Source of the DNA: Candidatus Magasanikiibacteriota bacterium
GTDB lineage: Bacteria > Patescibacteriota > Patescibacteriia > Magasanikbacterales > GWA2-37-8
Direction of reading: 5' to 3'
DNA length: 8,903 nt
NCBI GenBank assembly: GCA_903858555.1
Contig: CAIOJG010000114.1
Span: 1-8,903 of the forward strand
Part shown: piece by piece, positions 1 through 5,641 of the stretch
Numbering within the stretch: position 1 is the stretch's first letter
Layout of the letters: every line of letters begins with the position of its first letter
Notes under the pieces: generated by a model
Seen by the model: only the letters and a program-made list of their open reading frames with translations
Databases searched by the model: none
What the model was told of the DNA's origin: nothing
Position numbers and translations under genes: made by a program

Positions 1-1534
1 CGTCCGTTCGTTTTGGTTTAATTTCGATAGCTTCCTCCTTTTGATCCGGCTCCATGGTTTGTTCAAGATTGTAAATATATTCTTCATAAGTGCCTGGGTA
101 GCGACGCACTTCACCATTTTTCATTTCAATAATCATCGTCGCCACGGAATTCACAAAAGTGCGATTATGACTAATAAATAGCACGGTGCCATTGAATTCT
201 TCCAGTGCCAAACCCAGCGCTTCGACGGTTTCAAAATCTAAATGGTTGGTCGGTTCGTCTAGAAGTAAAACTTTACTTCTAGACAATAAAATACTTGCTA
301 AACATAAACGAGCTTTTTCACCACCACTGAGCATGGATATATTTTTTTCTAAATCGCCTTCATGAAACAAAAAGTTTCCGGCCATTTTTAAAATCTCCTC
401 ATCGTTGATTTCGCTTGGAGCGTGGGTACGCAAATGCCCCCAGACTTTATCTTCTGGATTTAAAGCGTTTGGTACATGTTGAGCGTAGTAGGCGAAAGTA
501 GAATCCACTGTCCATTTAAATTTACCGCCAATCGCTGGTAGTTCGCCGGCTAAAGTTTTTAAAAATGTTGTTTTGCCCTGACCGTTGTCACCGAGAATCG
601 CGACGTGTTCGCCACGGTCTATGTCTAGCGTAATATTTTCGGCAATCGTTTTATTTGGATAACCAATCACCAACTTTTCACTTCTAAAAAGTAATCCTTT
701 TTTGGTCTCTACATTTGGGATTTTTATTCGCACAGTAGAAAGTGGACTTTGAATATCCAGTTTCTTCAACTTTTCAATCGCCTTGAGTTTGCTTTGCGCT
801 TGTGAAGCTTTGCTGGCTTTATATCTAAATTTATCCACGAAAGTTTGTAGATGTCTTTGTTCACGTTCGATTTTTTTGTTGTAAAGTTTGGCAAAAGCGA
901 GACGTTCTTCTTTATAGGCCAAATATTCATCAATCGGTCGAGGGTATAAAGTTGCTTGACCTTGTTCAACTTCTAAAGTCTGTTCGCAAGTACGTTTTAA
1001 AAATTCACGATCGTGGGAGATGATCAAAAATGATTCGCTATAATCACGTAAAAATTTTTCTAGTAGTAGCTGGGTATGCACGTCTAGATAGTTGGTCGGT
1101 TCATCCAATAAAAAAAGATTCGGTTCTTTGAGTAGCATCGAAGACAAACGCACCCGCATCTGGTAACCACCGGATAGCGCCGAAAGTTTGGCGTTGAGCA
1201 GGTCATTTTTAATCTCAAATTTTCCAGCCACCTTGGCGCATTGCCAATTTTCTTTTTCAGAGGTACGTTCTAAAAATTCCAAGACTGTTTCATCAGGATT
1301 GATTTCTTGGTGTTGTTCTAAATATCCCAAGCGGGTAATGGGTTGGATGGCAATAATGCCGGCGTCTTGTTTTTCTTGTCCTACAATCATGCGAAAGAGA
1401 GTAGATTTTCCGGCACCGTTGCGACCAATCACCCCAATTTTTTGTTTGCTGTGGATCGCTAAATCAGCGTCTTTAAAAAGCGCTTGTTGGTGGTAGGATT
1501 TGTTTAGTTTTTCAATTGTCAGTAACGTGGCCAT
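1..1534 (-). CDS. ABC-F family ATP-binding protein (translation factor type), C-terminus off the window
   Basis: ABC-F proteins are soluble twin-ATPase factors that bind the ribosomal E site and relieve stalled or inhibited ribosomes; they have no transmembrane domain. 511 codons are visible. The first ATPase domain shows Walker A GRNGAGKST (about 37-45), signature LSGGYQ (120-125) and Walker B/DEPTNYLD (144-151). An Arg/Lys-rich helical linker follows, with FVDKFRYKASKASQAQSKLK, the P-site-tRNA-interacting region typical of the family. The second domain has GDNGQGKTT (315-323), LSGGEKARL (from 402) and DEPTNHLD (426-433). Both sites keep their catalytic residues. The reading frame is still open at the edge, in a charged tail after the second ATPase domain, so a few to about 100 residues are missing. 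The start MATLLTIEKL fits the usual immediate start of the first ATPase domain. No SD precedes it. The exact subfamily (EttA, Uup, YdiF or antibiotic-resistance type) cannot be assigned by eye. Confidence 0.96.
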   Translation of the reverse strand, partial: MATLLTIEKLNKSYHQQALFKDADLAIHSKQKIGVIGRNGAGKSTLFRMIVGQEKQDAGIIAIQPITRLGYLEQHQEINPDETVLEFLERTSEKENWQCAKVAGKFEIKNDLLNAKLSALSGGYQMRVRLSSMLLKEPNLFLLDEPTNYLDVHTQLLLEKFLRDYSESFLIISHDREFLKRTCEQTLEVEQGQATLYPRPIDEYLAYKEERLAFAKLYNKKIEREQRHLQTFVDKFRYKASKASQAQSKLKAIEKLKKLDIQSPLSTVRIKIPNVETKKGLLFRSEKLVIGYPNKTIAENITLDIDRGEHVAILGDNGQGKTTFLKTLAGELPAIGGKFKWTVDSTFAYYAQHVPNALNPEDKVWGHLRTHAPSEINDEEILKMAGNFLFHEGDLEKNISMLSGGEKARLCLASILLSRSKVLLLDEPTNHLDFETVEALGLALEEFNGTVLFISHNRTFVNSVATMIIEMKNGEVRRYPGTYEEYIYNLEQTMEPDQKEEAIEIKPKRTD

Positions 1535-1543
1535 AGTGGGGAA

Positions 1544-1572
1544 AGGATATCAAAAATATGGTAATTTGTAAA
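1544..1572 (-). promoter_or_regulatory. Candidate sigma-70-type promoter for the ABC-F gene, nearly leaderless
   Basis: On the minus strand TTTACA (1572-1567) and TATCCT (1549-1544) are separated by exactly 17 nt. A start site about 7 nt past the -10 would lie near 1537, only about 3 nt before the ATG at 1534. No SD is present, which agrees with a leaderless mRNA. The -10 is a moderate match, so this is tentative. Confidence 0.4.
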
Positions 1573-1575
1573 TAA

Positions 1576-1604
1576 AAAACATCCCGATTGAGTCGGGATG
1601 TTTT
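1576..1604 (-). terminator. Intrinsic terminator of the lysozyme-like gene
   Basis: The inverted repeat ACATCCCGA (core from 1580) with TCGGGATGT, loop 1588-1592, is extended by four A-T pairs. On the minus strand it is followed by TTTTTT (complement of 1574-1579). It starts 7 nt after the stop of the 1611-2210 gene and separates it from the ABC-F gene. The plus-strand side also has a T run but no plus-strand gene needs it. Confidence 0.9.
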
Positions 1605-1610
1605 ATTCGT

Positions 1611-2210
1611 TTAGACCATTTCCATGATGTTCATCACTTCGTGTGGGTAACTAGTGATAACCGAGCCGTTGTAATACCACAATTTTTTCTTGGTATCCGC
1701 ATCTTTATAATATTTAGCCGTGTCTGGGTTATAACCACCCAAGTTGCTAGTTACTACATCGATAGCCTCGCCAAAATCGTTAAATTTAATTTTGGCCGAA
1801 CCCCAACCAAACGGGTTGTTGTTCATCATATGCTTACCACCAGAAGATTCACGCACGCCGATAGCGGCGACCAATCTCCAATCCACGTTATATTTGTTGG
1901 CAGCGCGGACAAATTCTATCCCGTGACCAGCCAAAGGCATATCGTGCTTGTTAAAGTAGTCGTCCAATCTCTGAGCTTTGGCCAAATCATCATCAGAGTC
2001 CGTGTATTTATTTGTGGTGGTGTCGTCAATGGAAGCAAATAAAGTACTGTGCTCTGGTTGTATAGAAGTGCCAGTAAAAAGATTCTGACTGTAGTCCACT
2101 TTTACAGTTTGAGCACTAGCCACCATAGGAATGGCTAAGATTAGCATAATTGCCAAAATTTTGGCTAATTTCTGCATAAAAATGATTGTTTTTGTTTTAA
2201 TCGTATTCAT
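1611..2210 (-). CDS. Exported lysozyme-like protein (SLT/glucosaminidase-type peptidoglycan hydrolase)
   Basis: 199 residues. A signal peptide is clear: positive N-region, hydrophobic core LAKILAIMLILAIPMVASA, probable cleavage after ASA at about residue 33. A low-complexity Asp/Thr-rich spacer (about 60-76) follows, then a lysozyme-like domain from about residue 95: GIEFVRAANKYNVDWRLVAAIGVRESSGG with probable catalytic Glu121, then NNNPFGWGS and a FGEAIDVV helix. The E-S-x-G plus N-P-F-G arrangement is typical of lytic transglycosylase and FlgJ/Acm-type glucosaminidase folds. Predicted role: cleaving the glycan strand of peptidoglycan outside the membrane during growth. The start could be Met1 or Met12 (ATG at 2177), since neither has an SD; the signal peptide is sound from both. 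It is monocistronic, with its own promoter and terminator. The exact bond cleaved is not determinable here. Confidence 0.85.
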   Translation of the reverse strand: MNTIKTKTIIFMQKLAKILAIMLILAIPMVASAQTVKVDYSQNLFTGTSIQPEHSTLFASIDDTTTNKYTDSDDDLAKAQRLDDYFNKHDMPLAGHGIEFVRAANKYNVDWRLVAAIGVRESSGGKHMMNNNPFGWGSAKIKFNDFGEAIDVVTSNLGGYNPDTAKYYKDADTKKKLWYYNGSVITSYPHEVMNIMEMV

Positions 2211-2224
2211 TGTGGTTTCTAAAT

Positions 2225-2249
2225 TAAAAAAGATACCTCAGCGATATCT
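2225..2249 (-). promoter_or_regulatory. Terminator-like hairpin in the 5' leader of the lysozyme-like gene
   Basis: On the minus strand AGATATC (2249-2243) pairs with GGTATCT (2237-2231) around a 5-nt loop, with one G-U pair, and runs straight into a T tract (complement of 2226-2230). The stem is AT-rich and weak. It lies about 13-31 nt after the predicted start of transcription, so it may be a leader attenuator or simply a 5' stabilising hairpin. Confidence 0.35.
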
Positions 2250-2268
2250 CCTTGTTAATTAGGAGGCC

Positions 2269-2297
2269 ATTATAGCATTTATCGTGGATTTTGTCAA
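2269..2297 (-). promoter_or_regulatory. Perfect-consensus sigma-70 promoter of the lysozyme-like gene
   Basis: Minus strand: TTGACA (2297-2292), 17-nt spacer, TATAAT (2274-2269), with an extended -10 TGC just before the hexamer. Both hexamers are full consensus. Predicted start near 2262, giving a leader of about 52 nt. A dyad CTCCT/AGGAG (2248-2252 and 2261-2265) overlaps the start site and could be an operator. Confidence 0.88.
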
Positions 2298-2372
2298 TGG
2301 TAAACGCTTATGTTTTGATAAAAATTTAGCTAATATTAGCCAAATAAGACTGTGGGCAAAAATGGCCTGTAA

Positions 2373-2401
2373 TTGACTTTTATAAATATCTCGGGCATAA
2401 T
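2373..2401 (+). promoter_or_regulatory. Promoter for the dihydrouridine synthase gene, very short leader
   Basis: TTGACT (2373-2378), 17-nt spacer, CATAAT (2396-2401): each is 5 of 6 to consensus. The start of transcription is predicted near 2408, about 7 nt before ATG 2415. This argues against the upstream in-frame TTG at 2373, which is part of the -35 itself. Confidence 0.65.
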
Positions 2402-2414
2402 AGGCCAATATTTT

Positions 2415-3401
2415 ATGATCAAAGGATTCTGGGGAAAATTAAAAAAGCCAATCATGGTTTTAGCGCCAATGGCCAATGTCACTGACTGTGCTTTTCGACG
2501 TGTCATCGCTAAACACGGAAAACCGGATGTCATCTGGACCGAATTTGTGTCGTGCGACGGTCTGATGTCGCGCGGTCGTGAGCATCTCATGATTGATTTT
2601 AAATATGACGAAAGTGAACGCCCGATTGTGGCGCAGATTTTTGGTTCTAAACCGGAATTATTTTTTAAAACCGCCCAACTCATAAAAGAACTTGGTTTTG
2701 ATGGGATAGATATCAATATGGGCTGCCCAGATAAAAATGTGGAGAAGCAGGGAGCGGGGGCGTGTCTGATAAAAACACCTGAATTGGCCAAGGAAATAAT
2801 CTTAGCTACTCAAGCTGGTGCACCAGATTTACCCATCTCAGTAAAAACTAGAATTGGGTATAACAAAAATATGCTGGCCGAGTGGTTGCCGGTATTGTTG
2901 TCCGCCAATCCAGCCGCTATTACTGTCCACGCCCGCACGCGCAAAGAAATGTCGCTGGTGCCTGCTCGTTGGGAACATGTGAAAGAAGCGGTAGAAATTC
3001 GTGATCGTCTTCAAACCGGTGAAGACAAAACTTTAATCTTGGGAAATGGCGATGTCAAAAATTTGACCGAAGCCTATCAGAAAGTAGAAGAGACCGGCTG
3101 TGATGGGGTAATGATTGGTCGTGGAATTTTTGGTAATCCGTGGTTGTTCAATAAAACAATGATTGGCAAAGAAATTCCCACTGCGGAAAAATTAAAAGTC
3201 ATGATTGAGCACACTAAATTGTTTGAAGAGTTGCTCGGTGAACATAAAGGTTTTGAACTAATGAAAAAACATTATAAAGCTTACGTCAATGGTTTTGATA
3301 ACGCCAAAGAGCTCCGCATCGAGCTAATGGAAAAGGCGGAAAATGCAGCGGCGGTAGAAGAGGTTGTCAATAATTTTTTAAAAAATAATCCCAGCATCTA
3401 A
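2415..3401 (+). CDS. dus: tRNA-dihydrouridine synthase
   Basis: FMN-dependent, NADPH-using enzyme that reduces specific uridines in the tRNA D-loop (or nearby) to dihydrouridine in the cytosol. 328 residues from the chosen ATG, normal for the family (E. coli Dus about 315-345). TIM-barrel motifs in order: LAPMANVTD (16-24, FMN phosphate/ring contacts; Asn replaces the more common Gly), INMGCPDKNVEKQGAGA with catalytic Cys104, VKTRIG with FMN-binding Lys144, TVHARTR with His172, LGNGDV (209-214), and MIGRGIFGNPWLF (from 233). A helical tRNA-binding C-terminal domain follows. The start at 2415 was preferred over an in-frame TTG at 2373 because the extra 14 residues are not conserved family sequence and lie inside the promoter. 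Monocistronic. Which uridine is modified (DusA/B/C type) cannot be stated. Confidence 0.96.
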   Translation: MIKGFWGKLKKPIMVLAPMANVTDCAFRRVIAKHGKPDVIWTEFVSCDGLMSRGREHLMIDFKYDESERPIVAQIFGSKPELFFKTAQLIKELGFDGIDINMGCPDKNVEKQGAGACLIKTPELAKEIILATQAGAPDLPISVKTRIGYNKNMLAEWLPVLLSANPAAITVHARTRKEMSLVPARWEHVKEAVEIRDRLQTGEDKTLILGNGDVKNLTEAYQKVEETGCDGVMIGRGIFGNPWLFNKTMIGKEIPTAEKLKVMIEHTKLFEELLGEHKGFELMKKHYKAYVNGFDNAKELRIELMEKAENAAAVEEVVNNFLKNNPSI

Positions 3402-3403
3402 TT

Positions 3404-3434
3404 AAAAAAGACCGCGTAGCTCGCGGTCTTTTTT
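3404..3434. terminator. Bidirectional terminator between dus and the J-domain gene
   Basis: A 13-bp perfect stem: AAAAAAGACCGCG (3404-3416) with CGCGGTCTTTTTT (3422-3434), loop TAGCT. It has A and T runs on both flanks, so it serves both convergent genes; it begins 2 nt after the dus stop and 4 nt after the stop of the minus-strand gene. Confidence 0.95.
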
Positions 3435-3438
3435 AATC

Positions 3439-4476
3439 TTATTCTTTGGCTCCATTTTGCCATTGTGATAAATATTTATCTAATTCTTTTGGGTCCGATA
3501 GGGCAGCGTTGGCAGTGCTTAGATCTTGGAAAGTTCTGGTCGCTCCAGGATTGTTTGGGTGTTTGTCTGGATGTCTTTCTTGTGCCAGAGTTCTATATTT
3601 AGTTTTAAGTTTTTTCTGAAATTCTGCCGGATCTTTCATATCTTCCAAAGTTAAGCCAAACATTTCAAAATAGGCTGGTGTAGTGGTTCGCCTTGGTGCT
3701 TCGACTGGATTTTGATATTGTGGTCGATTATCAGACCAGTCACCTGATTCGTATTTGTAGCGAGATTTTTCTGCTGGTGCAGGTGGAGTGTTGGCCAATT
3801 CGATTTTGGCCGTGGACATTTTTGTAATGATGTCGGTGGTAATTCTAATGTCGTCCAATTTTTCCGTCAGATCTCTGGTGCTAAATATTTCAGACATCTC
3901 ATTGTTGAGTGAGCGAAATAAATTTGCATCCTCTCTTAACATATCGTCTAGCTGCCTGAGACTCTCAAAAATTTGTTCTTTGTCTCCGACGCCGTCTTGT
4001 AAATCACTTTGCGCGAAATCAATTTCTTGTCCAATTTCAGCATAAGCTATTTCTGCACTTTTTGGAAAATTTTTTCCTTTTGTCCAAGTACTAGTGCGTA
4101 ACATCGGCGTACGTAAATTTTCAGCCGAGTCTTTTCTTAGTTCGGCAATTCTTTGTCGTAGCGTACTAATAGTGTCTGTGCTAGATTTAACAAAATCAGC
4201 TTGGTCAATTATTGTGCCACGTCCACTTTTTAGTTCTACAATCCAAGCTTCGGTAAGGCTGCGTGTTCTTTCGGCTGAATAAGATGAATATAAAAAATCA
4301 AAGATTTCTTTGTTTGGGCGGCGAGAGTCGTAGTTGTAAAAGTTACCACGGAGTTTTTCGGACGGTATGTCCGTTATTGCGTCTAGCCTTTGGTCGTATA
4401 GATTTTTTAATTTTTCCAAACTGGCCTTTTCTCCTTTTTCAGGTGTTGACTCAATCGAGTCGTGATTTTTGGACAT
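3439..4476 (-). CDS. J-domain protein with long helical N-terminal region
   Basis: 345 residues from ATG 4476. The C-terminus carries a J domain: YFEMFGLTLEDM..., the helix KLKTKYRTLAQERHPDKHPNN with the HPD motif at about 302-304, and a helix FQDLSTANAALSDPKELDKYLSQW. HPD-containing J domains stimulate the ATPase of a DnaK-type Hsp70. Unlike DnaJ, the domain is at the extreme C-terminus and there is no Gly/Phe region or zinc finger. The first about 240 residues are charged and look mainly helical, possibly coiled-coil (for example TLRQRIAELRKDSAENLR), followed by a Pro-rich spacer (PPAPAEKSRYK...). An in-frame ATG 12 codons upstream (4512) exists, but its extension is AT-rich promoter-like sequence. 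No signal peptide or membrane segment. The client or role is unknown. Confidence 0.88.
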   Translation of the reverse strand: MSKNHDSIESTPEKGEKASLEKLKNLYDQRLDAITDIPSEKLRGNFYNYDSRRPNKEIFDFLYSSYSAERTRSLTEAWIVELKSGRGTIIDQADFVKSSTDTISTLRQRIAELRKDSAENLRTPMLRTSTWTKGKNFPKSAEIAYAEIGQEIDFAQSDLQDGVGDKEQIFESLRQLDDMLREDANLFRSLNNEMSEIFSTRDLTEKLDDIRITTDIITKMSTAKIELANTPPAPAEKSRYKYESGDWSDNRPQYQNPVEAPRRTTTPAYFEMFGLTLEDMKDPAEFQKKLKTKYRTLAQERHPDKHPNNPGATRTFQDLSTANAALSDPKELDKYLSQWQNGAKE

Positions 4477-4485
4477 AATAATATA

Positions 4486-4530
4486 TTTTATTATATGTAA
4501 ACATTGTATCATGTTTTTTATTATGTAAAC
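4486..4530 (-). promoter_or_regulatory. AT-rich promoter region with tandem GTTTACAT(A)ATAATAAAA repeats
   Basis: On the minus strand the 15-17-nt motif GTTTACATAATAAAA occurs at 4530-4516 and again, with a 2-nt insertion, at 4502-4486. The second copy contains a perfect TATAAT (4495-4490) whose start site would fall about 7 nt before ATG 4476. TACAAT (4508-4503) is an alternative -10. No good -35 is at 17 nt for either, so the exact promoter is unresolved. Confidence 0.4.
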
Positions 4531-4546
4531 AGACGGTTTGAATAAA

Positions 4547-4578
4547 AAAATACCTCGACCAACTGGTCAAGGTATTTT
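4547..4578 (-). terminator. Intrinsic terminator, probably for the 66-residue gene
   Basis: AAAATACCT(C)GACC pairs with GGTC(A)AGGTATTTT around an AACT loop, with a single C-A mismatch. The minus strand continues as a seven-T run (complement of 4544-4550). The plus strand also ends in a T-rich stretch, so it may work both ways; the nearest gene needing it is the minus-strand ORF at 4687-4887. Confidence 0.7.
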
Positions 4579-4588
4579 ATTTTACAAA

Positions 4589-4640
4589 ATCGTCCCTGCT
4601 AGCACTAAATGATTTTAGTGCTAGCAGGGTTAGGGACGAT
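4589..4640. repeat. Long inverted repeat (16-bp perfect stem, extended)
   Basis: CCCTGCTAGCACTAAA (4594-4609) is perfectly complementary to 4614-4629 around a 4-nt loop. ATCGT (4589-4593) then pairs with ACGAT (4636-4640), leaving TTAGGG bulged. On the minus strand it is followed by only four T, so it is a poor terminator alone. It sits directly upstream, in transcription order, of the terminator at 4547-4578. Confidence 0.85.
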
Positions 4641-4686
4641 CTTGCGAAAGCCCCCTCCCCACAGCTCGCAGACCAGAACGAAACGC

Positions 4687-4887
4687 TCACTTGTCCCGCA
4701 GATCATCCGGGATGTAGATCGACAGGACGCCGCCGTGTTCAGGATCTTCATCCGGCGGAGCTCGGCCGCTTCCTCGGTGGTCGCGGGTAATCTTCCACGC
4801 TTCTTCAGGTGAGATTATCCTTGCGGGTGGGTGCTGTCCTTCAGGCGACTTGCCGTCTGGGTTGGTGGGCTTTGTAACTTGGCTCAT
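4687..4887 (-). CDS. Small GC-rich orphan protein, 66 residues
   Basis: Unrecognised. The protein is hydrophilic, Pro/Asp/Gly-rich at the N-terminus, with a short possible helix ISPEEAWKITRDHR and an acidic C-terminus ending IYIPDDLRDK. No signal peptide, membrane segment or cysteine. Support for coding: a divergent promoter upstream, two hairpins downstream, and biased codon use (about 61% G/C at third positions by count; all four Lys codons are AAG, whereas neighbours use mainly AAA). That same bias sets it apart from the surrounding AT-rich genes and suggests transfer or a different selective regime. No convincing SD precedes ATG 4887. It could also be a chance ORF in a GC-rich non-coding patch. 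Confidence 0.5.
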   Translation of the reverse strand: MSQVTKPTNPDGKSPEGQHPPARIISPEEAWKITRDHRGSGRAPPDEDPEHGGVLSIYIPDDLRDK

Positions 4888-4929
4888 TGGGTGCTCACTT
4901 TGATTAGCCCGTGGGCTTAGTTCTGTCTA

Positions 4930-4958
4930 ATCGTACCCGAACGATTGACTTTTATCAA
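4930..4958 (-). promoter_or_regulatory. Candidate divergent promoter for the 66-residue gene
   Basis: Minus strand: TTGATA (4958-4953), 17 nt, TACGAT (4935-4930). Predicted start near 4923, leader about 36 nt. Its -35 lies inside the spacer of the plus-strand tRNA promoter, so the two would compete for polymerase. Confidence 0.4.
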
Positions 4959-4973
4959 GTTTTTTGATAATAT
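4945..4973 (+). promoter_or_regulatory. Promoter of the tRNA-Met/CYTH transcript with internal dyad
   Basis: TTGACT (4945-4950), 17-nt spacer, TAATAT (4968-4973). A start near 4980 leaves only a few nt before the tRNA 5' end, as expected for a tRNA promoter. Within the spacer, TTATCAA (4952-4958) and TTGATAA (4964-4970) form a perfect 7-bp dyad around GTTTT, a possible operator. Confidence 0.6.
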
Positions 4974-4984
4974 ACGAGTCACTT

Positions 4985-5058
4985 GTCAGGGTAGCTCAGC
5001 TGGTTAGAGCACGGCATTCATAACGCCGAGGTCGGGAGTTCAATTCTCCCCCTTGACA
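4985..5058 (+). tRNA. tRNA-Met(CAU), elongator-like; CCA not encoded
   Basis: 74 nt fold as a cloverleaf: acceptor GTCAGGG with CCTTGAC (one G-U), D-stem GCTC/GAGC, anticodon arm CGGCA-TTCATAA-CGCCG with anticodon CAT, variable AGGTC, T-stem GGGAG/CTCCC with loop TTCAATT, discriminator A. The 31-39 pair is an A-C mismatch, so only four anticodon-stem pairs form. The paired acceptor 1-72 and the lack of three consecutive G-C pairs in the anticodon stem next to the loop argue against initiator tRNA. A CAU tRNA could also be the Ile2 type read after lysidine modification; Met is the simpler call. CCA must be added enzymatically. Only 4 nt separate it from the next start codon. Confidence 0.93.
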
Positions 5059-5062
5059 CAAT

Positions 5063-5596
5063 ATGCAGGAGATTGAGTTGAAAATTTTAAATATCAACCC
5101 TCAAGAAATCGAAAAGAGTCTTCTTGCTATGGGCGCAAAAAAAGAAGGCCCTGTTTTGGTTATTGATAAAACTTTTGATTTTCACAATCATATACTTTCT
5201 AAAAAGAATCATGGTCTGCGTTTGAGACAGATGGGAGAAAATTTTTTTGTTACTTATAAAGGCGGAGTGCAAAAAGGTAAGGTCGCCAATATTATTGAAG
5301 AGACAGAAACCACGGTCGGAGATGTACAAATTTTTGAAAAAATTTTAACAAAACTTGGAATGCGTTGTTACAAACATCGCGAGAAAAAACGCACCTCATA
5401 TATACTTCCAAATATTCGTTGTGAGGTAGATGAGTACCCAGGAATTCCTCCGTATCTGGAAATAGAAGCGCCACAAAAAGATATCGTGAGAATAGTAGAA
5501 AAACTTGGCTATAGTTTAAAGGATACAACCAGAGGGTCAGTTTCAAAAATTTTAAAACGATACAACGTAAAAACGGATAACTTAAAATTTGAATAA
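5063..5596 (+). CDS. CYTH-domain protein (class IV adenylate cyclase / thiamine-triphosphatase family)
   Basis: 177 residues, the whole length being one CYTH (triphosphate tunnel) domain. Metal- and triphosphate-binding motifs are present in order: ExExK as EIELK (3-7), GLRLR (51-55), TYKG (64-67), acidic EETET (79-83), HREKKR (105-110), CEVDE (120-124) and YLEIEAP (131-137). Family members act on triphosphate substrates (ATP to cAMP, thiamine triphosphate, or inorganic triphosphate), using divalent metal; the substrate here cannot be told from sequence. The start is fixed tightly: ExExK normally lies at the very N-terminus. The ATG is 4 nt past the tRNA 3' end and there is no SD and no separate promoter, so it is very probably co-transcribed with the tRNA and freed by tRNA 3' processing. 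A bidirectional terminator follows. Confidence 0.92.
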   Translation: MQEIELKILNINPQEIEKSLLAMGAKKEGPVLVIDKTFDFHNHILSKKNHGLRLRQMGENFFVTYKGGVQKGKVANIIEETETTVGDVQIFEKILTKLGMRCYKHREKKRTSYILPNIRCEVDEYPGIPPYLEIEAPQKDIVRIVEKLGYSLKDTTRGSVSKILKRYNVKTDNLKFE

Positions 5597-5599
5597 TAA

Positions 5600-5629
5600 A
5601 AAAACTCTTAGATTGCTCTAAGAGTTTTT
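5600..5629. terminator. Bidirectional terminator between CYTH and HU genes
   Basis: A 12-bp perfect stem: AAAAACTCTTAG (5600-5611) with CTAAGAGTTTTT (5618-5629), loop ATTGCT, with A and T runs on both flanks. It begins 4 nt after the CYTH stop and lies 13 nt past the HU stop on the minus strand. Confidence 0.93.
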
Positions 5630-5641
5630 AATTTGTAATGA

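Noticed and set aside
1188..1496. 102-residue plus-strand frame inside the ABC-F gene
   Set aside because: It is antisense to strongly conserved ATPase motifs; a shadow frame. The same applies to plus-strand frames inside rny and the lysozyme-like gene.
2373..2414. Upstream in-frame TTG start giving a 342-residue Dus
   Set aside because: The TTG is part of a good -35 hexamer and the extra 14 residues do not resemble the family N-terminus; ATG 2415 fits better.
4448..4461. GACTC-AATC-GAGTC hairpin near the start of the J-domain gene
   Set aside because: Only 5 bp and inside coding sequence; too weak to claim regulation.
4477..4512. Upstream ATG adding 12 residues to the J-domain protein
   Set aside because: The extension is AT-rich promoter-like sequence containing TATAAT and the tandem repeat.
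4620..5058. Integrated element with attachment sites at tRNA-Met
   Set aside because: No duplicated tRNA 3' end and no integrase; GC shift alone is insufficient.
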